Positions 30,243 to 40,341 of a DNA stretch of 64,000 nt are shown here, in pieces. Origin of the DNA: Methylophilaceae bacterium (lineage in GTDB: Bacteria; Pseudomonadota; Gammaproteobacteria; Burkholderiales; Methylophilaceae). Made by a program: the position numbers and the translations under genes. The notes beneath the pieces were generated by a model that was given only the letters and a program-made list of their open reading frames with translations, was not told where the DNA came from and did no database searches. The stretch spans positions 171,705 to 235,704 of the forward strand of contig JAOMTQ010000001.1 of NCBI GenBank assembly GCA_028355955.1, given 5' to 3'. Each line of letters starts with the position of its first letter. Within the stretch, counting starts at the first letter, position 1.

Positions 30243-32426
30243 ATGAAAAAAATAATTGCGGGTGTATGTACAAATTTATTAATTACCAGCTTCGCGTTGG
30301 CAGAAAATCGCTTAGAGGGTATTGATATCACCAAGGAGTATGAGGTGCCATTTTCAGATAACAATCTGGGTACAGGCGTCACTAGAAATGAAAAAATCAT
30401 GAGTAATGATTCGGGTAAGCTCATCAATAATTTCCTAGGCGGTAATAGTATTAACAATGGCGGTTTTTCAAGTTTGCCTATGATCCAAGGTCTATCGGAT
30501 GATCGAATAAAGATCAAAATCGATGGCATGGATTTAATTGCTTCATGTGCGAACCATATGAATGCACCCCTTTCTTATTCGGACCCTGTCAATATTAAAA
30601 ATATCTCCGTATTGGCTGGCCTATCTGCTGTGGATCAAGGGGGAGATAATATTGGTGGTGTAATCAAGATTGATACCGTACAGCCGATCTTTGCTGTAGA
30701 TGAAAACCCAATTTTCTTCGGAGAGGTGGGAACAAAATATAAATCAAATAATAAAGCGATGAGCGCAAATGTGTCTCTCAATTCATCAAACAAAGATACC
30801 GCGATAAGTTATTTTGGTTCTTATGTAAAAGCAGATAACTATTACGCAGGCGGCACATTTAAAGAGGCAGGCCTTGCTGCACCTGACCGAGGTTACCTAG
30901 ATGGTGATGAAGTCGGTTCATCGGCTTATAAAAACCAAAATCATCAACTCTCAATTTCTAAAGCTATTAATAACGAAATTTATCAAGTCATCGCCGCCTA
31001 TCATGACAGTCCTTATGAGAACTTTGATAACCAAAGAATGGATTCGGTGGGCAACAAAAACTACCAACTTAATTTAAGTCAGAAAGGTGAATATTACTGG
31101 GGTAATTTAACCTCCCGTATTTATATTGATGACACCAATCACAAGCACAACTTTGGCCCTGATAAGCAATACACTTATACCAATATGGGAAATACCAGCT
31201 TTGGTATGCCAATGAAGGCTGACGGTTTTACTGCAGGATTAGCTGTTGATTCTGAAATTTTTCTGAATGATCAAGATAGCTTAAAAGTGGGTTCAGAAAT
31301 TCAATACTATCAACTTGATGATATCTGGGATTCAAACTCAGGTGCCGGCATGATGACGGGTAATGATTTTTTAAATGTTAATAACGGAAAGCGTAATCGA
31401 TTTGATGTTTACGGTCAGCTCGATAGTTTATGGACAGAAAATTGGATTACCTCTATCGGTGCAAGATTGGGCATTGTGCAAACAGATGCCGATGATGTGC
31501 ACGGCTATAACCAAACGAATATGATGGGCTCAAATCAAAAGGCTGACTCAGATGCTTTTAATGCATCCAAAAAGAAGCAGACAGATGAGAACATCGATAT
31601 TAGCTTACTGACCAGATACAATATGGAGGAAGACAGTTCTGTTGAATTGGGTTACTCGATGAAAACAAGAAGCCCGAATCTTTACCAACGCTACACTTGG
31701 TCAACATGGACTATGGCAGCCAATATGAATAACCTCTATGGCGATGGGAATGGCTACGTGGGTGATATTGATCTAAAACCAGAAACTGCGCATAAGGTCG
31801 GGTTGGTGATAAACCACGAAGACCCAAACAAAAACTGGCGAATTAAAGTAAACCCTTACTATACTTACATCAATGATTACATTGATGCGAATGTGATTGC
31901 TGATCGAACTGATGGTTATCGAAACTTAAAATTTGATAATCAAACAGCCACTATCTATGGGTTAGATGTGGGTGCTGATATACATCTATTTCAGACTTCA
32001 AACTTTGGTAACTTTAATTTACTGAGTAAATTCAATTATCAAAAGGGACGCAATACGGATGCCGATACCGATCTTTATAATATGATGCCACCCAACTTAA
32101 CAGTAGCAATTAACCAAAATGTCGGCAGCTGGAGTAATAACTTATCTATGATCTTAGTGGATGAGAAGGATGACGTGAACAGCACCAGGCAGGAAAGAGA
32201 AACGGCTGGTTTCACTAAATTTAATTTTATCAGCTCCTACCAATGGAAATCAGTTTCCATTATTGGTGAGGTAGAAAATATCCTAGATAAGAGTTATGCC
32301 GACCCACTGGGTGGTGAATACTTGGGTCAAGGTGCCACTATGTCAACAGGTATCAATAGGGCTAACGGCACCCAAGTCTATGCGATGGGACGCTCCTTTA
32401 ATGTTGCACTAACTTATTCTTTTTAA
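30243..32426 (+). CDS. OprC/NosA-like TonB-dependent copper receptor
   Basis: 727 aa. Signal peptide to about residue 20, plug with MIQGLSDDRIKIKIDGMDL, barrel ending FNVALTYSF. The plug motif SCANHMNAPLSYSDP matches the OprC/NosA group, where the CxxxM pair (here Cys102, Met106) binds copper. The second half of the known OprC site, HxM, appears here as His300-Lys-His302 (TNHKHNFGPDK), followed by GMPM. So this receptor probably imports copper, with a possible ligand change. Preceded by a DUF2946-like gene, followed by a transporter after 42 nt. Confidence 0.85.
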   Translation: MKKIIAGVCTNLLITSFALAENRLEGIDITKEYEVPFSDNNLGTGVTRNEKIMSNDSGKLINNFLGGNSINNGGFSSLPMIQGLSDDRIKIKIDGMDLIASCANHMNAPLSYSDPVNIKNISVLAGLSAVDQGGDNIGGVIKIDTVQPIFAVDENPIFFGEVGTKYKSNNKAMSANVSLNSSNKDTAISYFGSYVKADNYYAGGTFKEAGLAAPDRGYLDGDEVGSSAYKNQNHQLSISKAINNEIYQVIAAYHDSPYENFDNQRMDSVGNKNYQLNLSQKGEYYWGNLTSRIYIDDTNHKHNFGPDKQYTYTNMGNTSFGMPMKADGFTAGLAVDSEIFLNDQDSLKVGSEIQYYQLDDIWDSNSGAGMMTGNDFLNVNNGKRNRFDVYGQLDSLWTENWITSIGARLGIVQTDADDVHGYNQTNMMGSNQKADSDAFNASKKKQTDENIDISLLTRYNMEEDSSVELGYSMKTRSPNLYQRYTWSTWTMAANMNNLYGDGNGYVGDIDLKPETAHKVGLVINHEDPNKNWRIKVNPYYTYINDYIDANVIADRTDGYRNLKFDNQTATIYGLDVGADIHLFQTSNFGNFNLLSKFNYQKGRNTDADTDLYNMMPPNLTVAINQNVGSWSNNLSMILVDEKDDVNSTRQERETAGFTKFNFISSYQWKSVSIIGEVENILDKSYADPLGGEYLGQGATMSTGINRANGTQVYAMGRSFNVALTYSF

Positions 32427-32468
32427 GAAAAATTTAAGAGAGTTAATTGCTAGGCTATAATAATTTCA

Positions 32469-33701
32469 ATGGCTTCAACTAATAAAAAAACTATTGCTTC
32501 AGCGTTGATTGGGAATGTTCTCGAATGGTATGACTTTGCCATATATGGGTATTTTGCTTCAGCCATTGGGCTAGCATTCTTTCCAAAATCAGATCCTACA
32601 GCTCAACTCCTTATGGCATTTAGCATCTTCGCCGTTGGATATCTTATGCGCCCTATTGGTGCTATCATTTTTGGGCATGTTGGAGACAAATATGGGAAAA
32701 AAGTTGCCCTTAATTTGTCGGTCGCAGCTATGGCAATCCCGACTTTTTTTGTTAGCATCTTGCCTGACTATAATGCCTGGGGTGTTTGGGCAGCTTACAC
32801 ACTCGTATTATTAAGGATGATTCAAGGTTTGTCTGTCGGTGGTGAATTTACTACTTCTATAATTTATTTAGTCTCACATGCACCAAAAAATAAGCAGTCG
32901 CTCATGGGAGCAACGATTACCTGTGGTGCTATCGGTGGCATTTTGCTGGGTTCTTTTACGGGTGATTTAATGAATCATCTGATGTCGGAAGAAACAATTA
33001 ATGCATGGGGTTGGCGTGTACCTTTTTTATTCGGGCTTGTGATTGGAATCGTCGGTCTATTTTTAAGACGTCACTTAGTTGATGAGGTACCCGCTCCAAC
33101 ATTGAAACCTCCAGTAGTTGTTGTTTTTCAAAAGCACCTACCTCTATTATTTAATATTAGTGGCCTAGTCTTTCTCAACGCAGTCGGCTTTTATTTAATC
33201 TTTGTCTACCTAGTCACCTGGTTTGAAGTGGCAGAAAAATTCACACCTTCACTTGCTTTAAATATTAATTCTATCTCTATGGTCATCCTAATTGGTGTTG
33301 TGCTTTTATCAGGTTACTTTACAGATAAGGTAGGAAAAAAATTAATGTTGAAGATAACTTCCATACTTATGCTTTTATTTGTCGTACCTTTGTTTTATCT
33401 TATGAATCATCATGATGTGAATTTAGCTTTCCTTGGGCAGTTAGGACTTACCATTATCTTAGGATCCTACCTTGCACCACTCAATGCTTTTATGGTCTTA
33501 TCAATCCCAGAAGCCGTTCGCTGCACAACCATTGGGCTTGGTTATAATTTAACATTAGGTATTGCAGGAGGACTTTCGCCTTTGGCAGCGACATGGATTT
33601 TTGAAAAAACAGGAAACCCTATCAGCCCATCTTATTTGATTGTAGTCGCCTCAATGATTACTATTTTTACTTTATATAAAAACAAATCAAATATAGATTA
33701 A
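32469..33701 (+). CDS. MHS-family major facilitator transporter
   Basis: 410 aa with 12 predicted membrane spans. Signature of the metabolite:H+ symporter subfamily: GNVLEWYDFAIYGYFA at the N-terminus, RPIGAIIFGHVGDKYGKK between TM2 and TM3, and LRMIQGLSVGGEFTTSI. The family imports proline/betaine, alpha-ketoglutarate, citrate and other small organic acids. Substrate cannot be fixed. Close spacing after the copper receptor allows co-transcription but does not prove a shared role. Confidence 0.85.
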   Translation: MASTNKKTIASALIGNVLEWYDFAIYGYFASAIGLAFFPKSDPTAQLLMAFSIFAVGYLMRPIGAIIFGHVGDKYGKKVALNLSVAAMAIPTFFVSILPDYNAWGVWAAYTLVLLRMIQGLSVGGEFTTSIIYLVSHAPKNKQSLMGATITCGAIGGILLGSFTGDLMNHLMSEETINAWGWRVPFLFGLVIGIVGLFLRRHLVDEVPAPTLKPPVVVVFQKHLPLLFNISGLVFLNAVGFYLIFVYLVTWFEVAEKFTPSLALNINSISMVILIGVVLLSGYFTDKVGKKLMLKITSILMLLFVVPLFYLMNHHDVNLAFLGQLGLTIILGSYLAPLNAFMVLSIPEAVRCTTIGLGYNLTLGIAGGLSPLAATWIFEKTGNPISPSYLIVVASMITIFTLYKNKSNID

Positions 33702-33706
33702 GAAAA

Positions 33707-34852
33707 CTATTTTTTTCGATTACTTCCCGCAACCATTTTAATCTCAAATAAACGGCAATCTAGCGCGCCATTATATAGTGGTGTTTTTTTTGATGGTGAT
33801 AAGCGCATCAATTTTGGTAATCGAAAATCACTGGTTAAAAAATAAGTTCGCCAACCTGAGAATTTATTTTTGAGACAACTTGCCCATAACGGATAGGCTT
33901 CTGCTAGCTCTTCATCCTCACCTATCCTGATGCCATAGGGTGGGTTGGTAATCATCACGCCCTCATTAAATGGGGGGGTGATCTCAGTTATTTTTTTACA
34001 GACTAATTGAACGGCATCTTCTAAACCTGCTTCAACTAAATTTCTTTTAGCAACACGGATAGCTCGAAGGTCTTTATCCGAACCGTAAATACGTGAAAAA
34101 GTGAGTGGTTTTTTATCTGATTCGTAGGCTGACTTAATTTGCTTTAGAAGTTTTGAATCAAGATTCTTCCAATTTTCAAATCCAAAATTTCTTCTTAATC
34201 CTGGCATTTGATTCAGTGCCATCATGGAGGCTTCAATTAAAAATGTACCACTGCCGCACATGGGATCAAGCATTGCTTGACCAGGCTCCCAACCGCTTAA
34301 TAAAATAATACCTGCCGCTAGATTTTCCTTAATCGGCGCTTCCACACTCGATTTTCTAAAACCTCTTTGATAGAGCGGATCGCCTGAGGTATCTAAGTAA
34401 ATGAAATATTCATTTTTTTCCAAATAAAGATGGATGCGTATATCAGGATTTCTAATATCTACATCGGGTCGCTTATTCATTTCTTTTCTAAAGCTATCGC
34501 AAACCGCATCTTTAATTCTAAGCGTCATGAAATCTAAACTTTTTAATGGGCACTTCACACCCGTGGTACTGACCTTGATTGAATTTGCAAGATCGAAATA
34601 ATCAAACCAATTAATTTCTAATGCAGCTTGATAAAGTTCATCCTCAGTTTCATAAGTCCCTTTCTTAATTCTCATCATCACACGAGTGGCCACTCGGCTG
34701 GTGATATTCACACGGTACATCTGCTCCATTGAGCATGAGAACTCGACACCCCCATCGACTTGATTAGGTGACTCGATGTTAAGTGCCTCTAATTCTTTAA
34801 CTAATAACGCCTCAAGTCCTCGTGGGCATGATGCAAAATAATTTGATTTCAA
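33707..34852 (-). CDS. rlmL: THUMP-domain 23S rRNA guanine-N2 methyltransferase (RlmL-type)
   Basis: 381 aa. N-terminal ferredoxin-like/THUMP domain (YFASCPRGLEALLVKELEAL), then a Rossmann methyltransferase with PLYQRGFRK, MLDPMCGSGTFLIEASMMA and catalytic MITNPPYGIRIGE. Corresponds to the N-terminal half of E. coli RlmKL (m2G2445 activity); the RlmK half is absent, as in many Betaproteobacteria where RlmL is stand-alone. Convergent with the MHS transporter. Confidence 0.85.
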   Translation of the reverse strand: MKSNYFASCPRGLEALLVKELEALNIESPNQVDGGVEFSCSMEQMYRVNITSRVATRVMMRIKKGTYETEDELYQAALEINWFDYFDLANSIKVSTTGVKCPLKSLDFMTLRIKDAVCDSFRKEMNKRPDVDIRNPDIRIHLYLEKNEYFIYLDTSGDPLYQRGFRKSSVEAPIKENLAAGIILLSGWEPGQAMLDPMCGSGTFLIEASMMALNQMPGLRRNFGFENWKNLDSKLLKQIKSAYESDKKPLTFSRIYGSDKDLRAIRVAKRNLVEAGLEDAVQLVCKKITEITPPFNEGVMITNPPYGIRIGEDEELAEAYPLWASCLKNKFSGWRTYFLTSDFRLPKLMRLSPSKKTPLYNGALDCRLFEIKMVAGSNRKK

Positions 34853-34867
34853 GATGGGTTCCTAATG

Positions 34868-35683
34868 TTAAAGAAAAAGATGATTCGTTTTATTCTTTTG
34901 GTTTTTTAAAATTTTGTTGAAATATACCATCAAATCGAAGTCAATTTGTTTTTCCATGGTTAATATTTTTCTTTTCAAATTATTAATACGATTCTCATTG
35001 GGTATCGAATTAAATGCAAACACAATAATGTTGCCTGAAGTAGTGGATTTTAGATGAAGTACTCTGTCATCAAAGGTTAACTTTATCCGGTCAATATAGG
35101 CTTTTGTTCTCGGGTCAGATCCCCATAGGTTAATCATAAAAATACCCTTTTCAGTCAGCCTCGCCCTACAACTTTCAAAATAAGGAATTTCACAAAATAC
35201 TTCGGGTAAGCCATACTCCTCGAATGCATCGGACAGTATGAGGTCATATTCATCTTCCGAATTTTTAATATAATCAATTCCGTCATCTTGGATAATTTTA
35301 AAACGCTTCGAGCGTTGAGGTATTTTAAAAAATTGCTTCGCTACATGGATAGCGCTCGGATTAATTTCTATGGTGAGGCAGTTGGCTTTAGTAAACCATT
35401 TATAAAAAAATTTTTGTATGGCCGCACCCCCCAGTCCTACAAATAATAAGTCCTTTGGTTTGTCTAGAAAAATAGTAGCTAAGGCCATAATTTGCGTATA
35501 ACCTAGTTCTAGGTGGTAAGGATCGCTGATTCTCATTGAGCTTTGGATTGTCGGTGAACCAATATGCATCGATCTCACATCGTTCGACTCACTCATGTCC
35601 ACCGTCATTTCATCAAAGCTGCCTTCGCGCTTTGGTTTTTTCTCACTGACCAAGCCAATCATTTTTTTTATCTTATTAATCAT
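34868..35683 (-). CDS. Spermidine-synthase-like methyltransferase-fold protein
   Basis: 271 aa. Rossmann fold with LLFVGLGGAAIQKFFYKWF (cofactor loop), LTIEINPSAIHVAKQFF (acidic strand end), IIQDDGIDYIKNS and YDLILSDAFEEYGLP. This matches the SpeE/polyamine aminopropyltransferase-like group. It lacks the clear N-terminal substrate strand of true SpeE, so aminopropyltransferase activity is uncertain. Overlaps hrpA by 4 nt (ATGA) and is translationally coupled to it. Confidence 0.65.
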   Translation of the reverse strand: MINKIKKMIGLVSEKKPKREGSFDEMTVDMSESNDVRSMHIGSPTIQSSMRISDPYHLELGYTQIMALATIFLDKPKDLLFVGLGGAAIQKFFYKWFTKANCLTIEINPSAIHVAKQFFKIPQRSKRFKIIQDDGIDYIKNSEDEYDLILSDAFEEYGLPEVFCEIPYFESCRARLTEKGIFMINLWGSDPRTKAYIDRIKLTFDDRVLHLKSTTSGNIIVFAFNSIPNENRINNLKRKILTMEKQIDFDLMVYFNKILKNQKNKTNHLFL

Positions 35684-38600
35684 TTCAACATCATCTCATG
35701 CCATTGCTTCTCAAGTCTTTTCAGTGAGATGGGATATAAGGTTTTTAATTCTTGAGCAAATAAGGAAACTCTTAATTCTTGTAATGCATATTGAAACTCC
35801 ACATACATATCGGGTACTTCTTCGTCATTTTCAACAAAATCAACCACCTTCTCAATCCATTTATCTTGTAAACGCCTTATTCCTTTAAGTGATTCAGCAT
35901 CTTTGTCTTGTCGTTGTGAATTTTTTTCAATGCGTATCTTTAGTGCTGCCAAGTATCTTGGGAAATGCTTTATCTGATCGTAGACAAATAAAGGCTTCTC
36001 GTAAGCGGGTAATAAAAGTTCTAACTGCTCATCGATATCTTCCCTTACTATCGCAGTTAAATGTTTTTGTTTTTTTAAGGCAAGCGTGATGGCATGGTAA
36101 CTCGCAGCAACCGATGTCAAAGAATTTGAAAGTTCAATAATCACCTCCCCAATTCTTTTCTTAGCAAAGGTGACCAGTAGTTCGAAGTTACTTTTTGTCC
36201 TCGGCACAGGCTCACCCCAGTTCATTGATTCATTCAAAACAATCTCAATAAAGTTTTCTTTTAGGGAATCGGTTTCAATATAGGTTTTCAGAGACAGTCC
36301 ATAGCGATCAAATTGAGGGGGTATTTTTTTTAATATTTTTATGCGATCTTTTAATTGAAGTGTGAGTAACATTCTCACACCTAAATGATGTAAGGACCTT
36401 GCCTCAATCTCATTGTCTAACACCTTTAGGTCAACATTATTTTCATTTGGGATCAGTGCCGGGTACCCTACAATCTCCTCACCCTGTCTTTCAGCGCTCA
36501 CCTTTCCAGGGACATCATGCTCAGGCCAAAAAGTCAGTCCCTCTTTTTCAATATCGAAGGCGACCTCCTCAATAACCTCCGTTACCCTTTCCTTATGTTC
36601 AGTTTGCAATTCAGATAATTCTTTTGATGAATCAATTTCAACTCCCTCATCATCTGTGATCATAAAATTAACCTTGAGGTGCGTAGGTAAATTTTTAACC
36701 AAATTGGCATCGACCCTCAACGTTGACTTGGTTTTCTCCCTAATAAATTGTGTGAGCTCATTATTAAAATTTTTGGTTGTGTCGGCCTGCACTAAGAATT
36801 CTGTGATCGTTTTAGGTAATGGCGTGAGTTGGTTTCTGACCGGCTTGGGGAGTAATTTAAATACATTTAATACCTTCTCTCGAATCATTCCGGGCACAAG
36901 CCAATCAAATGATTCTTGCTTAACCTGACTTAAACCATGATAAGGAAAGCTAGCAGTCAAACCATCCATGGGGTGGTTGGGCTCGAAGTGGTAGTTTAAA
37001 TTTATATCCACATTATTTCGTTTCACTTGATCTGGGAATTGAACGTCATCAATTTGATCAGCATTCTTTTGCATCAAGTAATCTTTGGATAGGAATAAAA
37101 ATTGTGGCTCATCTTGCTCAATACCCTTTCGCCAAAATTCAAAACCGGCCCCATTCATGATTTCATTTGAGATTTTGCTGTCATAAAAATCAAATATGAT
37201 GTCATCATTAATTAAAATATCTTGCCTTCGAGACTTATGCTCAAGCTGCTTAATTTCATCAATGAGCTTTTGATTATGCGTCCAAAAGGAAGCCGGTGAC
37301 TCATATTGATTTTCAACAAGACCTTGTCTTATAAAAATACCCCTCGACTCCTCTGTGTTGATCGAACCATAATGAATCGTTTTGTTTGCATTGATGACCA
37401 GGCCATAAAGTAATGTTTTTTGGCTGGCATCCACTCTACTCAGCTTTGTGTTCCATCTTGGATTGCTATATTCATAATCCACGAGATGCTTGGATAACCT
37501 TTCAATCCAATCCACCTCAATTTTGGCAATGCATTGGGCATACAATCTACCCGTATCAATAATCTCAGCGGCCATCACCCACTTATAATTTTTCTTTCTA
37601 AATAAGGTAGGCCCAATTAGAAATTTAATCCCTCTCGTGCCAGAGTATTCATTACTATCAATAATTTTAGTACCAATATTCCCTAACAAGCCTGTGAGGA
37701 GTGATATGTGGATTCTTTCATAAGTAATTTTCTTTTGACTCGTTTTAAAATCAAGCTCCTTCGTCATCTCAGCTAACTGTTTATAGAGTTCTTGCCACTC
37801 TCTGATCCTTGTATAGGAAACAAAATATTGCTGACAAAAATTCCTCAAACCTTTGCCACTCTTAATACTTATTTTTTCATCCAATAGTTTCCATAACTTG
37901 ATGAAACTCATAAAACCCGAGTCGGAGTCATGAAATAAAAGGTGAGCCTGATCTGCTTTTTCAGCTTTGTCTAAGGGTCGCTCCCTAGGATCTGAAATAC
38001 TCAGTGCGCTGATGATAATTAAAATTTCATTCAGACAGGCTTGTTTATTAGATTCAATTAAGATTCTCCCCAAAGAGGGATCAAGCGGAAGCTTAGCTAA
38101 CTGATGGCCCATGGGTAAGATTTTAAAGTCTCGATCAACCGCATCAAGTTCGTAAAGCAATTGATAGCCATCCTGAATAAATTTATTGATGGGAGGTTGC
38201 AGGAAAGGAAACTCATGCACCGGCCCTAAATCAAGTGAGGCCATTTTTAAAATCACAGAGGCGAGCGAGGTCCTCATAATTTCTGGATCGGTGAAAGTGG
38301 GTCTTAGATCAAAATCTTCCTCATCATAAAGCCTAATACAAACTCCCGGTGCTATCCGGCCACATCGCCCTGATCGTTGATTAGCGGAGGCTTGAGATAT
38401 TTTTTCAATGAGAAGCTGCTCGATTTTGAGTCTTGGGTTATAGCGTACAATTCTAGCAAGACCGGCATCGATGACATATTTAATGCCAGGGACGGTGAGT
38501 GATGTTTCTGCAATATTAGTTGTTAAGATAATTCTTCTTGTTGTCCCCTGCTTGAATATTTTTTGTTGTTCCTTGACGGGCAACCTTGAGAAAAGTGGCA

Positions 38601-39357
38601 AAATTTCAAATTTGTTTTTAAGCTGATCAGTTAAGAATTTTTTGATGTCATGGATATCTCGTTCACCCGGTAAGAAAATTAAAACATCGCCTTTATTGCC
38701 AGGAGGTAGATCCTTAATGCTCGACAACACAGCATCCTCAATATTTTCAACCACATCTTGGCTAAGCTGTTTTAATGGTCTATAAATTACATCGACTGGA
38801 AATGTTCGACCAGAAACTTGAATGATGGGGGCTTGATTAAAATGCGCTGAAAATTTATCGACATCAATCGTCGCACTCGTAATAATGATTTTTAAATCAG
38901 GTCGCTTAGGTAATAAGTTTTTAATATAGCCCAGCAAAAAATCGATATTTAAACTGCGCTCATGGGCCTCATCAATAATGATCGTATCGTATTGAATAAG
39001 TTTTGGGTCTTTTTGAGTTTCAGCAAGCAAAATACCATCGGTCATCACCTTAATCGATGTCCCCTTAGAAGTTTTATCTGCAAACCTGACCTTGAAACCT
39101 ACCTGCATGCCGAGGTCAACATCCAATTCACTAGCAATTCTTGTTGCCACTGACCTTGCTGCAATCCTTCTTGGCTGTGTGTGGCCAATGAATTTATCCT
39201 GCCCTCTCCCCATTGAAAGACATATTTTAGGAAGTTGAGTTGTTTTTCCAGAGCCCGTCTCACCACATAGTATGGTGACTTGATTGTTAGCTATCGTTTT
39301 TTTTATTTTTTCAACCTGTTGACTGACAGGTAGCGCAGCTGGGTAATGAATATTCAT
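35680..39357 (-). CDS. hrpA: DEAH-box ATP-dependent RNA helicase HrpA
   Basis: 1225 aa (E. coli HrpA about 1300). Walker A CGETGSGKTTQLPK, DEAH box IIIDEAHERSLN, SAT motif IITSATIDVDKF, motif VI ANQRSGRCGRIAPGVC, then HA2, OB and the long DUF3418 C-terminal region typical of HrpA. Acts on mRNA and has been linked to stalled-ribosome processing. Upstream of the SpeE-like gene in the same operon. Confidence 0.95.
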   Translation of the reverse strand: MNIHYPAALPVSQQVEKIKKTIANNQVTILCGETGSGKTTQLPKICLSMGRGQDKFIGHTQPRRIAARSVATRIASELDVDLGMQVGFKVRFADKTSKGTSIKVMTDGILLAETQKDPKLIQYDTIIIDEAHERSLNIDFLLGYIKNLLPKRPDLKIIITSATIDVDKFSAHFNQAPIIQVSGRTFPVDVIYRPLKQLSQDVVENIEDAVLSSIKDLPPGNKGDVLIFLPGERDIHDIKKFLTDQLKNKFEILPLFSRLPVKEQQKIFKQGTTRRIILTTNIAETSLTVPGIKYVIDAGLARIVRYNPRLKIEQLLIEKISQASANQRSGRCGRIAPGVCIRLYDEEDFDLRPTFTDPEIMRTSLASVILKMASLDLGPVHEFPFLQPPINKFIQDGYQLLYELDAVDRDFKILPMGHQLAKLPLDPSLGRILIESNKQACLNEILIIISALSISDPRERPLDKAEKADQAHLLFHDSDSGFMSFIKLWKLLDEKISIKSGKGLRNFCQQYFVSYTRIREWQELYKQLAEMTKELDFKTSQKKITYERIHISLLTGLLGNIGTKIIDSNEYSGTRGIKFLIGPTLFRKKNYKWVMAAEIIDTGRLYAQCIAKIEVDWIERLSKHLVDYEYSNPRWNTKLSRVDASQKTLLYGLVINANKTIHYGSINTEESRGIFIRQGLVENQYESPASFWTHNQKLIDEIKQLEHKSRRQDILINDDIIFDFYDSKISNEIMNGAGFEFWRKGIEQDEPQFLFLSKDYLMQKNADQIDDVQFPDQVKRNNVDINLNYHFEPNHPMDGLTASFPYHGLSQVKQESFDWLVPGMIREKVLNVFKLLPKPVRNQLTPLPKTITEFLVQADTTKNFNNELTQFIREKTKSTLRVDANLVKNLPTHLKVNFMITDDEGVEIDSSKELSELQTEHKERVTEVIEEVAFDIEKEGLTFWPEHDVPGKVSAERQGEEIVGYPALIPNENNVDLKVLDNEIEARSLHHLGVRMLLTLQLKDRIKILKKIPPQFDRYGLSLKTYIETDSLKENFIEIVLNESMNWGEPVPRTKSNFELLVTFAKKRIGEVIIELSNSLTSVAASYHAITLALKKQKHLTAIVREDIDEQLELLLPAYEKPLFVYDQIKHFPRYLAALKIRIEKNSQRQDKDAESLKGIRRLQDKWIEKVVDFVENDEEVPDMYVEFQYALQELRVSLFAQELKTLYPISLKRLEKQWHEMMLK

Positions 39358-39452
39358 TTACTTACAAAACCCCTGATTGATTTTTAAATAGCAACTTAAC
39401 TGTTTTTTTATATTTGAAAATTTGATGATCCATAGCCATATGAGAGAAAAAT

Positions 39453-40262
39453 TTAAATGATAAATTTTGATTCTAATTCTTGCAAATTAAACAGCTTCAA
39501 AATCTCTAAACCACGCTCACGCGCATTGCCTTTTTTTACACCAACATACTCAGCAATAATCAACTCATTTTTCATAGAGTGTTCCCAACCGACTAACTCG
39601 GTAACAGTAAGTTTGTATCCTTGAGACTCAAGCAGTAGACATCGTAAAACATTTGTCAGATGGCTTCCGACTTCCCTTGTGTGTATCGGATGCCGCCATA
39701 GCTCAGCGATAGGCTCAGTAAGAGAGGTTGACTTATTTTTCCTCATCAACTTAGCCACCTCTGCCTGGCAACAAGGAACCAGAAAGAAATATTTAACCTG
39801 TCGCTTTAGCCCAAAAAAAATAGCGTCATCGGTTGCAGTATCACAGGCATGCAGCGCTGTGATCATATCTACATCGTTAGGTACTAAATTTTCAGCATCT
39901 GTGATGGCAGTGTTAATAAAACTCATACGATCAAATTTTAATTTTTCCGCTAATTCTATAGATTTTGTAACAAGCTCGGATCGAGACTCAATGCCAATTA
40001 CCTTACCTAAATTTGATTTTATGAAAAGGTCGTATAAGATAAATCCAAGATAAGACTTACCGCAACCATGATCCACAATAGAATAATGTTCATTTTCCTG
40101 ATTAATCTTTTCTAAGATTGGCTCAATAAAATTGTAAAGATGATAGACCTGCTTCAACTTTCTTCGTGAATCCTGATTAATTTTTCCATCTCGGGTTAAA
40201 ATATGTAAAGATTTGAGAAGTTCGGGTGACTGTTGTGGTTTCATTTCATCGAGTGTTTGCAT
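39453..40262 (-). CDS. SAM-dependent methyltransferase (Methyltransf_32-like)
   Basis: 269 aa. Motif I SIVDHGCGKSYLGFILYDLF, motif II VIGIESRSELV, then MITALHACDTATDDAIFFG and FFLVPCCQAEV, a pattern of the Methyltransf_32 (PF13679) group that includes RNA and protein methyltransferase-like proteins. Target unknown. Divergent from ylqF with an 80-bp spacer. Confidence 0.75.
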   Translation of the reverse strand: MQTLDEMKPQQSPELLKSLHILTRDGKINQDSRRKLKQVYHLYNFIEPILEKINQENEHYSIVDHGCGKSYLGFILYDLFIKSNLGKVIGIESRSELVTKSIELAEKLKFDRMSFINTAITDAENLVPNDVDMITALHACDTATDDAIFFGLKRQVKYFFLVPCCQAEVAKLMRKNKSTSLTEPIAELWRHPIHTREVGSHLTNVLRCLLLESQGYKLTVTELVGWEHSMKNELIIAEYVGVKKGNARERGLEILKLFNLQELESKFII

Positions 40263-40341
40263 AGCTATTAGTTTACCTCAATCTCAATTCACTCATTAGC
40301 ATTAAAAGAATTGCTAACAAGAAAAATTTAAAGGCAGAGTT

